From a virus: a DNA stretch of 48,519 nucleotides. The stretch's first letter is position 1. Every line of letters starts with the position of its first letter. The position numbers and the translations under genes were made by a program. Below are positions 41,099-48,519 of the stretch, one piece after another. The notes beneath the pieces were generated by a model. The model saw nothing but the letters and a program-made list of their open reading frames with translations. It ran no database searches and was not told the origin of the DNA. Location of the stretch: the IMG/VR virus record IMGVR_UViG_3300009553_000034, positions 1-48,519 of that record. One strand, given 5' to 3'.

Positions 41099-41829
41099 GC
41101 ACCGATGTCCTCCCCACGATGATGAAGGTGCTCGATCCCGAGACGCGGACGCGCGACGAGATCACGGCGTCGCTGCGCGCGCACAACGACTTGATCTTCC
41201 AGTTCTCCAAGGCGTGGTATGCGTCGCCTTACACGTTCCAGGCGACGCGCGTGCTCGGCCACGTGGCGTGCAAGATCCCGTTTGATCTCTGGATCATGCA
41301 CGACCTCTTCTGCCAGTACCGATTCCAGACCGTGGTCGAGTGCGGGACAGCAGAGGGTGGCGCCACGCTGTGGTATGCGACGCTCATGGACCTGCTGCAG
41401 ATTGACGGCGGGCACGTCTACAGCATCGATATCGACGATCAGCCGGCGCGGCCGGTACATCCGCGCATCACGTACCTGCATGGCAGCAGTCTCGATCGGG
41501 CGATCGCGGCGTCGATTCCCTCTCGAGGGGCGACGCTTATCAATCTCGACAGCAATCACGTGGCCGGGCACGTCTTGGCAGAGCTCGAGCTGTGGGCACC
41601 GCGTGTCCCGGTGGGCGGCTGGCTGGTGGTGGAGGACACGAACGGCACGCCGATCGTCAAGGATCCAGCAACCGGGCAATTGGTCCCAGTCGAAGGTCCG
41701 TACGCGGCGGTGATGGAATACCTGGCAAAGCATCCCGGCGAGTTCCTGCGCGACGTCGTGTGCGAGCGGTACTGGCTGACGATGAACCCAAGTGGGTGGT
41801 TACAGCGGAGCGCCCCATGTCCCTCGTAG
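41095..41829 (+). CDS. CmcI-family methyltransferase, paralogue
   Basis: A 244-residue protein from GTG 41095 (GTGA overlap). Shares the plan of the previous gene: TFQATRVLGHVACKIPFDLWI, VVECGTAEGGATLWYA, TLINLDSNHVAGHV and WLVVEDTNG. A tandem duplicate lacking the Cys insert. Confidence 0.75.
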   Translation: MSTDVLPTMMKVLDPETRTRDEITASLRAHNDLIFQFSKAWYASPYTFQATRVLGHVACKIPFDLWIMHDLFCQYRFQTVVECGTAEGGATLWYATLMDLLQIDGGHVYSIDIDDQPARPVHPRITYLHGSSLDRAIAASIPSRGATLINLDSNHVAGHVLAELELWAPRVPVGGWLVVEDTNGTPIVKDPATGQLVPVEGPYAAVMEYLAKHPGEFLRDVVCERYWLTMNPSGWLQRSAPCPS

Positions 41830-42560
41830 TCTCGATCCTTTGCCCCTCACGTGGGCTGCTCGAGACGTTGTCGAACATGCTGCAATCCTTGCTGGCAACG
41901 ACGGCCGAGCCGGGGCGGAACGCCGAGCTCATCGTCAGGCTGGATGATGACGATCCAGATCTCGCGGCGCGTCAGGCGTTGCTGCGTCGCTTTGGCCTGG
42001 ACTTTCCCACAAAGGTAATCACGGGGCCGCGGGCGTGGATGGGCGTGATGACACTCCAGATGGCGAGTGCTGCTCATGGGTCGCATCTGTGGCTCTTGAA
42101 CGACGACATTATCCACCAGACGCCGTGTTGGGATCGGCTCGTGCGCGAGGCCACGACGGAGCGGCCGACGCATACCTTCTTTCCCGATGATGGGCTCTTC
42201 GGCTCGCAACTGGCGTGCTTCCCGCTCATCCCGAAGGTGCATTGGGACGCGACCTACGGCTTCGGCGTGGCGCGGTACGAACGCTACCTGATCGACAGCA
42301 TCATCTCGGACGTGTACGACGCGCTTGATGGGCTCGGGCGGTTGGTCTACTTGCCGCAGTGGAAACTGCAGCACCTGAACGCGCATCCGTCCAGCGAGAT
42401 CGACCCGCGCTGGTTCCACCGCACCGCTCAGAACGGCCGTGTCTACCAACCGGCACGCCCGGATCTGCTCCTGCGAGACGAGCAGCGGTACCTTGCGCAT
42501 CTGACCGAACGTCCACGCCTGATGGAACAGATTCGTGCGACGGATGGGGCGCATGTCTAA
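41817..42560 (+). CDS. Family 2-like glycosyltransferase
   Basis: A 247-residue enzyme. SLVVSILCPSRGLLETLSNML at the start, LIVRLDDDDPD and HLWLLNDDIIHQTPCWD as the DXD-like motif. Plan like the gene at 10928. The start overlaps the upstream methyltransferase by 13 bases. Confidence 0.7.
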   Translation: MSLVVSILCPSRGLLETLSNMLQSLLATTAEPGRNAELIVRLDDDDPDLAARQALLRRFGLDFPTKVITGPRAWMGVMTLQMASAAHGSHLWLLNDDIIHQTPCWDRLVREATTERPTHTFFPDDGLFGSQLACFPLIPKVHWDATYGFGVARYERYLIDSIISDVYDALDGLGRLVYLPQWKLQHLNAHPSSEIDPRWFHRTAQNGRVYQPARPDLLLRDEQRYLAHLTERPRLMEQIRATDGAHV

Positions 42561-43383
42561 GCGCCACGGCAAGCCGGCCATGTTGGCGCTGACGCCTGTC
42601 CATCCGAAGCCGGGATCGGATTCTGTGCAGGTCCTGTTGGGCACGCCGACGCTGGGCCTTGTGCGGATCGAGTGGTACAACGCGATGGCCGGCATGGTGA
42701 CACCGCCGAACTGGTCGCTCGTGCGCTCGACGCCGATGGGCTACACGGTGGCCGATGCGCAGAACCTGCTGGTTGACACGATGCTCAAGGGGCCGTTTCG
42801 TGCGCTCATCTTGATCGAGGATGACACGTGCCCGCCGGCCGAGACGATTCTGGTGTTCGATCGGTGGTTCTGGAAGATGGAGCGCAAGAAGGCACCGCCT
42901 GTTGTCTCCGGGCTGTATCACATCAAGGGCTCGGCCGAGGTACGCAAGGGGAAGAAGGGCGGTATTGAACTGTTGGGGCCGGAGCCGTTGGCGTATCGCG
43001 GCGGCGGGACGCGGGCCTATCGGGATTGGAAGTACGGCGATGTGATCTGGGTGAGCGGAGTGCCGACCGGCGCGTTACTACTGCATCGGTCGATCCTCGA
43101 GGCCTGGGCCAACCATCCAGAGGTTGAGACGTATCAAGTCCCTGGCTATCCGTTCCCGATCAAGCGGATTTTCCAACAACCAGCGCGGGTGTGGGTGGAG
43201 GCGGATGGCGGAACGCACGTCGCGTCTGGCACGAGCGACCTCTGGTGGAGTGCCGAGACGATCAAGCGTGACCTCTTGGCGAAAGCTGGGTGGCCGCAAT
43301 ATCAGAAGAAGGAATTCCCCTACATCATTGACACCAGCCTCGTCTTCAAGCACGTGGATCGCGCATCGGGAGTGCTGTATTAA
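42553..43383 (+). CDS. Glycosyltransferase-like protein (GT2/Anp1-like)
   Basis: A 276-residue protein. VQVLLGTPTLGLVRIEWYNAM and ALILIEDDTCPPAETIL carry a DD(T/D) donor motif, followed by PVVSGLYHIKG and GVPTGALLLHRSIL. GT-A fold is likely. Ends the second glycan cassette. Confidence 0.65.
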   Translation: MSKRHGKPAMLALTPVHPKPGSDSVQVLLGTPTLGLVRIEWYNAMAGMVTPPNWSLVRSTPMGYTVADAQNLLVDTMLKGPFRALILIEDDTCPPAETILVFDRWFWKMERKKAPPVVSGLYHIKGSAEVRKGKKGGIELLGPEPLAYRGGGTRAYRDWKYGDVIWVSGVPTGALLLHRSILEAWANHPEVETYQVPGYPFPIKRIFQQPARVWVEADGGTHVASGTSDLWWSAETIKRDLLAKAGWPQYQKKEFPYIIDTSLVFKHVDRASGVLY

Positions 43384-44069
43384 TGGCTGATCTTGCGGCA
43401 CGCGTTGGTGGGTTCGGCGTCACGTTGATCCCGAAGCGTGCGTATCGGACCGTGTTTGCGTCCACGGAAAATCCACTCAGCGAAGGGGGGCTGTGGGTCA
43501 ACGGCGGGTCGCCCTCGATCTTCTCGAACATGCGATCGACGCCTGGCTTGGCGTTCGGGACGATGCAGGGGGCCTCGGTGCCGCCGTACATCGACAGCAC
43601 GGCGGTGCTGGCCGGTGCCTGGACGCGCGCGCAGACGGCGGCTGGCCGTGTCTATCGCACGGGCACGCCGGTGGATTATCAGGAAGTCGAGCTGCATCTC
43701 TTGACGACGATCACGGACACGGCCATCACCGGCTATGAATTTACGTATTCCGTCACGAGCAATCCCTATGTGGAAATTCACAAATGGCTCGGCGGGAACG
43801 GGAACGTCAATCAATTTCCGCTGGTGACGAGTGGCACGCTCGGCGCGGCGTTAAAAACGGGTGATTGGGTCAAGGCCACGGTGGACAATGCGGGGTTGCT
43901 GAGCCTCTACGTGGACAGTGGCAGCGGGTACGCCCTCATCATTTCTGGCACGGATACGACCTACACGTCAGGTGCGCCCGGCCTCGGCCATTGGAACAAC
44001 AACGGCGGGGCGCCTGGCACCAATAGCGAGTTTGGGTTCACGGAATTCTGGGCACGGACCGAGTTCTGA
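43383..44069 (+). CDS. Concanavalin A-like lectin fold virion protein
   Basis: A 228-residue beta-rich protein. SNPYVEIHKWLGGNGN, GDWVKATVDNAGLLSLYVDSGS and GAPGLGHWNNNGG resemble the LamG/ConA-like sandwich. It probably binds glycans on the host or decorates the virion. Confidence 0.65.
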   Translation: MADLAARVGGFGVTLIPKRAYRTVFASTENPLSEGGLWVNGGSPSIFSNMRSTPGLAFGTMQGASVPPYIDSTAVLAGAWTRAQTAAGRVYRTGTPVDYQEVELHLLTTITDTAITGYEFTYSVTSNPYVEIHKWLGGNGNVNQFPLVTSGTLGAALKTGDWVKATVDNAGLLSLYVDSGSGYALIISGTDTTYTSGAPGLGHWNNNGGAPGTNSEFGFTEFWARTEF

Positions 44070-44083
44070 TTGTAGGGTAACGC

Positions 44084-44803
44084 ATGGCTTTTTCCACGGT
44101 CCAAATTCCATCGGCCCCAGGCCAAGGCGCGGCCGTGACCACGCTCAGTAAGGCGTTCACGTCGAATCCCACGCCTGGGAATCTCGTGCTCGCGATCTTT
44201 CTATTTATCGACGATGCGGATACGACGGCGACGAGTCTGGCGATCAAGGACGGGAACAACAACAGCTTTACGATTACGCCGAATAGTCCGAGCAATGCCC
44301 GACCGACGACGGCTGGGGTGATTTATTTTGCTTACATCCTCTCGGCGCCAGGCAACGCGGAGAAAACAATTACGGCCACGTGGAGCAATGCGCCGCTGCT
44401 GTGCTCGTTGTGGGTGATGGAGTTCGCGTACGCGGGCGGCACGGCAGCGTTCGGCTCAGACATCACGGGCACGGGCACCACCGGCGCGCCGATCAACACG
44501 CCGACGATCACGGTCACGGGATCAAACACGTTGCTGATCGCAGCCGGGCTCTCAGACCATCAAGTGTCGTCGGTGGACAGTCCCTGGGTGCAAGTCGCGG
44601 CGGGCACGGGCAATCAGTTCTCGGAAGGCATCGGTTACATTCTCGCGGCGTCGGCCAACCAAGCGGTCGCCATGACGCAGAACCAAACGAGCGGGTGGGA
44701 TTCGATGGGCATGGCGTTGAGCTTCACGCCGACAGGCGGCGGTGATCTGAGCGCGGTGGTCGGGGCGCCGCGTGGTCGAGGGCAAAGCGCCATCTCAGCG
44801 TGA
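44084..44803 (+). CDS. Beta-rich virion protein
   Basis: A 239-residue protein. AVTTLSKAFTSNPTPGNLVLAIFLFID and NTLLIAAGLSDHQVSSV are beta-sandwich-like and resemble secreted or phage surface proteins. Probably a structural or adhesion part. Confidence 0.6.
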   Translation: MAFSTVQIPSAPGQGAAVTTLSKAFTSNPTPGNLVLAIFLFIDDADTTATSLAIKDGNNNSFTITPNSPSNARPTTAGVIYFAYILSAPGNAEKTITATWSNAPLLCSLWVMEFAYAGGTAAFGSDITGTGTTGAPINTPTITVTGSNTLLIAAGLSDHQVSSVDSPWVQVAAGTGNQFSEGIGYILAASANQAVAMTQNQTSGWDSMGMALSFTPTGGGDLSAVVGAPRGRGQSAISA

Positions 44804-44809
44804 AGGCAT

Positions 44810-45001
44810 ATGGACGAACAACCTGTCGGCGTGAGCGAGGAACTGAAAGCAGAACTAGTCGACTGCATCCCGAGGGTGGCCGTGCCACGAGACGAGCTGA
44901 TCGCCCTGCTCGATCGACTGGATCGTGCGCAGCGTCTTGAACCGCACAGCCGGCTGATGGCGGACGCCGTGGACGCGATGAAAGTGTGGTTGAACTCCTA
45001 A
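44810..45001 (+). CDS. Small helical protein
   Basis: A 63-residue acidic helical protein (ELIALLDRLDRAQRLE). Not recognised. Just before the repeat protein. Confidence 0.45.
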   Translation: MDEQPVGVSEELKAELVDCIPRVAVPRDELIALLDRLDRAQRLEPHSRLMADAVDAMKVWLNS

Positions 45002-45006
45002 GATAG

Positions 45007-47598
45007 ATGGCCGTTACCCAGTCGCATTATCGCTTCGGGATCAACGAACTCGCCGAGTCCACGCACGGCTGGCACGCCGCCGAGGACGCGAATCCGGCGT
45101 TCGGGGCAATCCCGGTCAATACGACGTTCTTGTTGCGCTTCACGCTCCAGAGCACGGGCGTTGCGCAGAACAACACGGATCCCGAATTCCAGTACCGCAA
45201 GAACGGCGGCACGTGGACGCAGATCACGACCAGTACGTCGAACGTCAAGGCGGTGACGCCGTCGTGTTGGGCGGATGCGGCGAACACGACGCAGCGACTC
45301 TCCGGGACCGGGACGTTCATCGGGGCGACGGGCTGCACGGTCGACGGCATCGCCGGCGGGGCGTCGTTCGACATTCCAGCCAGCGGCAACGGCGAGACGG
45401 AGTGCGCGCTGCAGCTCGTCGGCGCGGATCTTGTGCCCGGCGATTTCCTCGAATTTCGGCTGACGCGCGACGGCGCGGTCCTGATTGACACGTATTCGGT
45501 GACGCCAGCCTTAGGCATCCCGCTGGCGCCGGCCGTGACCCCGTCCGAGTCGTTCCGGTTCCTGGACGCGCTGGTCGGCGCGGCCGTCGGCGTGGCGCTG
45601 TCGGTCGGCATCTCGGGTAACGGACTCTTCGGCGATACGTTCAGGCTCTCAGATCAAGTCTCGGCCGCGCTCGATCCGCCGAGCAACCTGTCGGTCCAGG
45701 TCGCAAGCGAGCAGGTTCGCGTTCGGGATTGGGTCTTCGGCGCGGCGCGCAACACACAGGTTGACGACGCGGCGGGTCTTCTTGAACCGCCGCTGCACCT
45801 GGCAGAGCAGGGCCCGTTCGTCCTGCTCAACCCGCCGATCGAGGCGAGCGTTAGCGACAGTCTGAAGGTGGCTGACGAGCCTCCCGTAGGCGCCATCCTC
45901 AGCAATGATCTCTCGCGAGCCATCACGAATGACACGCTGAAGGTTGCAGGCGGCGGATTTGCGGAGCTGATTGAGTTTGCTGAGCAGCTCAAGATCGCCG
46001 ATCAGGTGATCGCGGCGTTCGGGGCTGCGGACCTGAGTCGGGCGGTCGCCGATGACACGCTGAAGGTCGCGGATAGCGTCGTCAATCGGTTCCTTGATCC
46101 GCTGCAAGTAGGACCGTCCGATTCGCTCAAGGTCGCCGATATTGTCCTCGGTCCGACGCTGGACCCAGAGCAGATATCGATCAGTGACTCCCTGAAGGTC
46201 GCCGACGTCGTCACGGCTGGGCTGGACTCGATGTCGGCCAATCTGGCCGATAGCCTGAAGGTTGCGGATGTCCTTGTCGGCCCAACGCTTGACCCTGAAC
46301 AAGCCAGCCTGACTGACTCTCTAAAGGTCTCGGACACGGTCACGGCTGCCGTGGCCGGCGGCGGGGACTTGACGACGTCGCTGTCGGACAGCCTGAAGGT
46401 CAGCGGTAGTGGCTTCGCTGAGCTGATCGACTACGCCGACTCGCTCAAGGTGTCCGATTCGGTCACGGCGCAGAAGGCTGGCGATCTGGTGGTCGCTGTG
46501 GCCTCCGACGTGTTCCTCGTGTCCGATGTGGGCCAGGTTGAGCTGTCCCATGACGACACCCTTCGCATCGCCGATGTCCTGACTGTTGCCATCGACCCAG
46601 AGCTGGCGTCGCTGTCTGATTCGTTGAAGGTTGCCGATCAGGTGACCGCGGCGCTCGTTGGGGATCTCAGCCGTGCGGTCGCAGACGATTCCTTGAAGGT
46701 TGCTGACAGCCTCTCGGCCACGCTCGATCCACTCCAGGCAGCACCGTCTGATTCCCTGAAAGTCGCCGATCTCGTCGTCAATCGCACGCTTGACCCTGAG
46801 CAAGCCTCGATCGCCGATTCGCTCAAGGTGGCCGATGCGGTGCTCGGGCCAACGCTGGACCCTGAACAGACGGTCCTCTCGGACTCGCTGAAAGTCGCGG
46901 ATCAGGTGACGGCGTTACTCGACGCGATGGCCGTCAGTCTGACGGATTCGCTGAAGGTCGCTGACAGTCTGACCGCGTCGCTCAACCCAGAGCAGACAAG
47001 CCTTTCAGACGCACTCAAGGTCTCAGACGAGATTTTCGCGTCTGTCGGTGCTGGTGCCTCACTGACGGACAGCCTGAAGGTCGCAGATGCTGTCTCAGCC
47101 ACACTCGATCCTGAGCAAGCGAGCGTTTCTGACAGTCTGAAAGTTGCCGATTCCATCGCCGTCTCCGTTGACCTGTCAGCCTCATTCACGGATGGGCTGA
47201 AGGTCGCGGATGTTCTGACCGTCGAGTCGCTCGGTCTGTCGGCCTTGCTGACGGACAGTCTGAAGGTGGCCGATCAGGCGTTCGTCTCAATGGGCAACAC
47301 GTTGTTTGTGTCCATTTCCGATGGGCTGAAGGTCTCGGACACGGTTGTCGCACAGCTCACGCCACTGCTGGGCACACCCCTCGATGATGGTCTCAAGGTC
47401 GCAGACGCGCTCTCGGCGTCGATCACGCCGGAACTGGCCACGCTCGTCGATTCGCTGAAGGTCTCGGACCAGATCGTGGCCTTGCTGGGCGGATTCCCGG
47501 CGAACTTGCTGGTCGCCGAGTACGTCGTGGTGCCGGCACAAGATCGGTGGTTTGTGGTTGAGGTACCCAGTCGCGTCTTTGTGGTGGAGGGCGCATGA
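45007..47598 (+). CDS. SDSLKVAD-repeat fibre-like protein
   Basis: An 863-residue acidic protein. Residues 1-170 are a beta-rich head domain (RFGINELAESTHGWHAAED, EFQYRKNGGTWTQI). From about residue 282 to 830 there are about 26 repeats of 20-22 residues, each containing a core like SDSLKVAD followed by V, variable residues and often LDPEQAS. The C-terminus (LLVAEYVVVPAQDRWFVVE) may attach it. The regular period suggests a beta-solenoid or other extended fibre. It is followed by a fibre-tail adaptor gene, so it probably is a tail or capsid fibre. Confidence 0.75.
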   Translation: MAVTQSHYRFGINELAESTHGWHAAEDANPAFGAIPVNTTFLLRFTLQSTGVAQNNTDPEFQYRKNGGTWTQITTSTSNVKAVTPSCWADAANTTQRLSGTGTFIGATGCTVDGIAGGASFDIPASGNGETECALQLVGADLVPGDFLEFRLTRDGAVLIDTYSVTPALGIPLAPAVTPSESFRFLDALVGAAVGVALSVGISGNGLFGDTFRLSDQVSAALDPPSNLSVQVASEQVRVRDWVFGAARNTQVDDAAGLLEPPLHLAEQGPFVLLNPPIEASVSDSLKVADEPPVGAILSNDLSRAITNDTLKVAGGGFAELIEFAEQLKIADQVIAAFGAADLSRAVADDTLKVADSVVNRFLDPLQVGPSDSLKVADIVLGPTLDPEQISISDSLKVADVVTAGLDSMSANLADSLKVADVLVGPTLDPEQASLTDSLKVSDTVTAAVAGGGDLTTSLSDSLKVSGSGFAELIDYADSLKVSDSVTAQKAGDLVVAVASDVFLVSDVGQVELSHDDTLRIADVLTVAIDPELASLSDSLKVADQVTAALVGDLSRAVADDSLKVADSLSATLDPLQAAPSDSLKVADLVVNRTLDPEQASIADSLKVADAVLGPTLDPEQTVLSDSLKVADQVTALLDAMAVSLTDSLKVADSLTASLNPEQTSLSDALKVSDEIFASVGAGASLTDSLKVADAVSATLDPEQASVSDSLKVADSIAVSVDLSASFTDGLKVADVLTVESLGLSALLTDSLKVADQAFVSMGNTLFVSISDGLKVSDTVVAQLTPLLGTPLDDGLKVADALSASITPELATLVDSLKVSDQIVALLGGFPANLLVAEYVVVPAQDRWFVVEVPSRVFVVEGA
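45850..47490 (+). repeat. Tandem 60-66 base coding repeats
   Basis: About 26 units encode SDSLKVAD-type cores. DNA matches in the core (GATTCGCTGAAGGTC and close variants) are high while linkers vary, so the array is old but has kept its core under selection. Confidence 0.8.
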
Positions 47599-47900
47599 CC
47601 CGACGACCTGGCGATCTGATTGTCAAAGACCCGAGCTCCATCGAACCGCAAGGCATTGACTGGACGGCCTATTTAGCAGAGCTTGGGGCTGGCGTCACCA
47701 TCACCACAAGCACCTATGCGGTCAGCCCAGTCGGTGGAATCACCCTGTCGAATGCGGCCATCACGGCAGGCAACCTCAAGACAGAGGTCATGTTAACGGG
47801 CGGCACGGTTGGGGTGCGCTATACGATCACGAATCACATTGTGACGTCCAATACCGTGACGGATGAGCGCTCGTTCGATGTGCTGGTGGAGGATCGATGA
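47595..47900 (+). CDS. Phage fibre-tail adaptor protein
   Basis: A 101-residue protein. LIVKDPSSIEPQGIDWTAYLAE, TYAVSPVGGITL, VMLTGGTVGVRYTITNHIVT match the common fibre-tail adaptor family. It probably links the repeat fibre to the tail. Confidence 0.65.
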   Translation: MTRRPGDLIVKDPSSIEPQGIDWTAYLAELGAGVTITTSTYAVSPVGGITLSNAAITAGNLKTEVMLTGGTVGVRYTITNHIVTSNTVTDERSFDVLVEDR

Positions 47901-48106
47901 GCCCAGTGCAAGGCGGAGAAAGGATGCGCGGATCGGTCACGCCTCGAGGCCGAGAACTGATGCAGGCCATTCAAGAGGCGGAACGCGTCCTGTCCGAGAT
48001 TTGGCGTGAGCCGTTTGAGCACTACGCACCAGCGGAGCGATTGCGGTGGTCTTTGCGACAAAGCAAAGCCGCCAAGGTCTATGCCGCGTTGTGCAGACAG
48101 GTCTAA
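47897..48106 (+). CDS. Small helical protein, unknown
   Basis: A 69-residue helical, basic protein (ELMQAIQEAERVLSEIWREP). Not recognised. Confidence 0.45.
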   Translation: MSPVQGGERMRGSVTPRGRELMQAIQEAERVLSEIWREPFEHYAPAERLRWSLRQSKAAKVYAALCRQV

Positions 48107-48166
48107 ATGTGGTCGCTCGATGTCGTGGCAACGCATGGCTGTAAGGTTTCCGTGGAGGTATGGACA

Positions 48167-48499
48167 ATGCCGATGGCTCCGCTGCGTCCCTGTCGTACGT
48201 GTGGCACGGTCGGCTGTCACCAGCACGTGAAGAAGGCGTGGGCGCCTTCGCGTCCGGTCCCACGGATCCGTGGCAGCAAGCTCCAGCACCTTCGGGACAG
48301 GCTCTTCACGCGCCAGCCCTTGTGTGTGCTGTGCTTAGCCAAGGGCCGTACCACCTTGGCCACCATCCGGGATCACATCGTCAACCTGCAGGCTGGCGGG
48401 ACAGACACCGACGACAACACACAAGCCGTCTGTGCCGATTGCCACGCCGCGAAGACACAACGCGAAGCACTCAATGGCCGGGGGGGATCTGTATGTTAA
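48167..48499 (+). CDS. HNH endonuclease next to terminase
   Basis: A 110-residue protein starting at ATG 48167 behind a strong GGAGG; ATG 48107 would add 20 residues. CRTCG and CHQH at the start; LCVLC, TIRDHI, DDNTQAVC and CADCHAAK form the HNH finger (Asp/His, Asn, His). HNH proteins here commonly work with the terminase in cutting cos sites. If the genome closes, the gene lies just upstream of the small terminase. Confidence 0.82.
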   Translation: MPMAPLRPCRTCGTVGCHQHVKKAWAPSRPVPRIRGSKLQHLRDRLFTRQPLCVLCLAKGRTTLATIRDHIVNLQAGGTDTDDNTQAVCADCHAAKTQREALNGRGGSVC

Positions 48500-48519
48500 T
48501 CAGGACAGCCCTCCGAAAC

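Noticed and set aside
45649-46302. Minus-strand frames with repeats over the SDSLKVAD gene
   Set aside because: They mirror the sense repeats; the sense frame is longer and has good context.

Overview
The window looks like an almost complete, and possibly complete, genome of a tailed double-stranded DNA phage with a long tail (siphovirus type, HK97-fold capsid). It opens with the small terminase gene and closes with an HNH endonuclease gene that normally sits just upstream of it, so the two ends probably join. Genes are packed with 1-17 base overlaps (ATGA, GTGA, TAATG), use many GTG starts and have high GC. No stretch over 300 bases lacks a gene. I saw no tRNA, rRNA, CRISPR array, integrase, DNA polymerase, helicase or recognisable endolysin. 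The host cannot be named; a soil or freshwater Gram-negative bacterium would fit but is a guess.

Layout. (1) 35-7138: packaging and head: small terminase, a GIY-YIG homing-type nuclease, a large terminase split in two around a cysteine-rich gene, a small ribbon-helix-helix gene, a fused prohead protease/major capsid protein, then the portal. (2) 7138-16239: a collagen-like protein followed by a large sugar-modification cassette (DUF115-like protein, GT2 and CgeB-type glycosyltransferases, a PhyH-type dioxygenase, a methyltransferase). It is interrupted by, or inserted around, the head-tail connector genes 13346-14345. (3) 16240-25244: tail genes: major tail protein, tail assembly chaperones joined by a clear -1 frameshift site, tape measure, a beta-helix/hub fusion and tip proteins. 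(4) 25248-26770: small membrane and zinc proteins, including a likely 47-residue holin.

(5) 26767-28733, minus strand: a repressor with two paralogous genes, a small membrane protein and a secreted protein downstream. It faces a plus-strand Cro-like gene across a 98-base control region with palindromes. (6) 28832-38060: early and accessory genes: DNA-binding proteins, an ERF annealing protein with an SSB-like tip, HNH nucleases, a replication organiser, a PD-(D/E)XK-type nuclease, a cytosine methyltransferase, a lone TnpB and many tiny cysteine-rich proteins. (7) 38130-48499: a secreted protein, a second glycan and methylation cassette with tandem CmcI-type methyltransferases, lectin-like virion proteins, an 863-residue protein with about 26 SDSLKVAD repeats, a fibre-tail adaptor and the closing HNH gene.

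The most distinctive features are the embedded cysteine-rich gene that splits the terminase; the collagen-like protein beside a dioxygenase and glycosyltransferases, which could form a collagen hydroxylation/glycosylation system; the SDSLKVAD repeat protein; and the TnpB with a possible guide-RNA hairpin at its 3' end.
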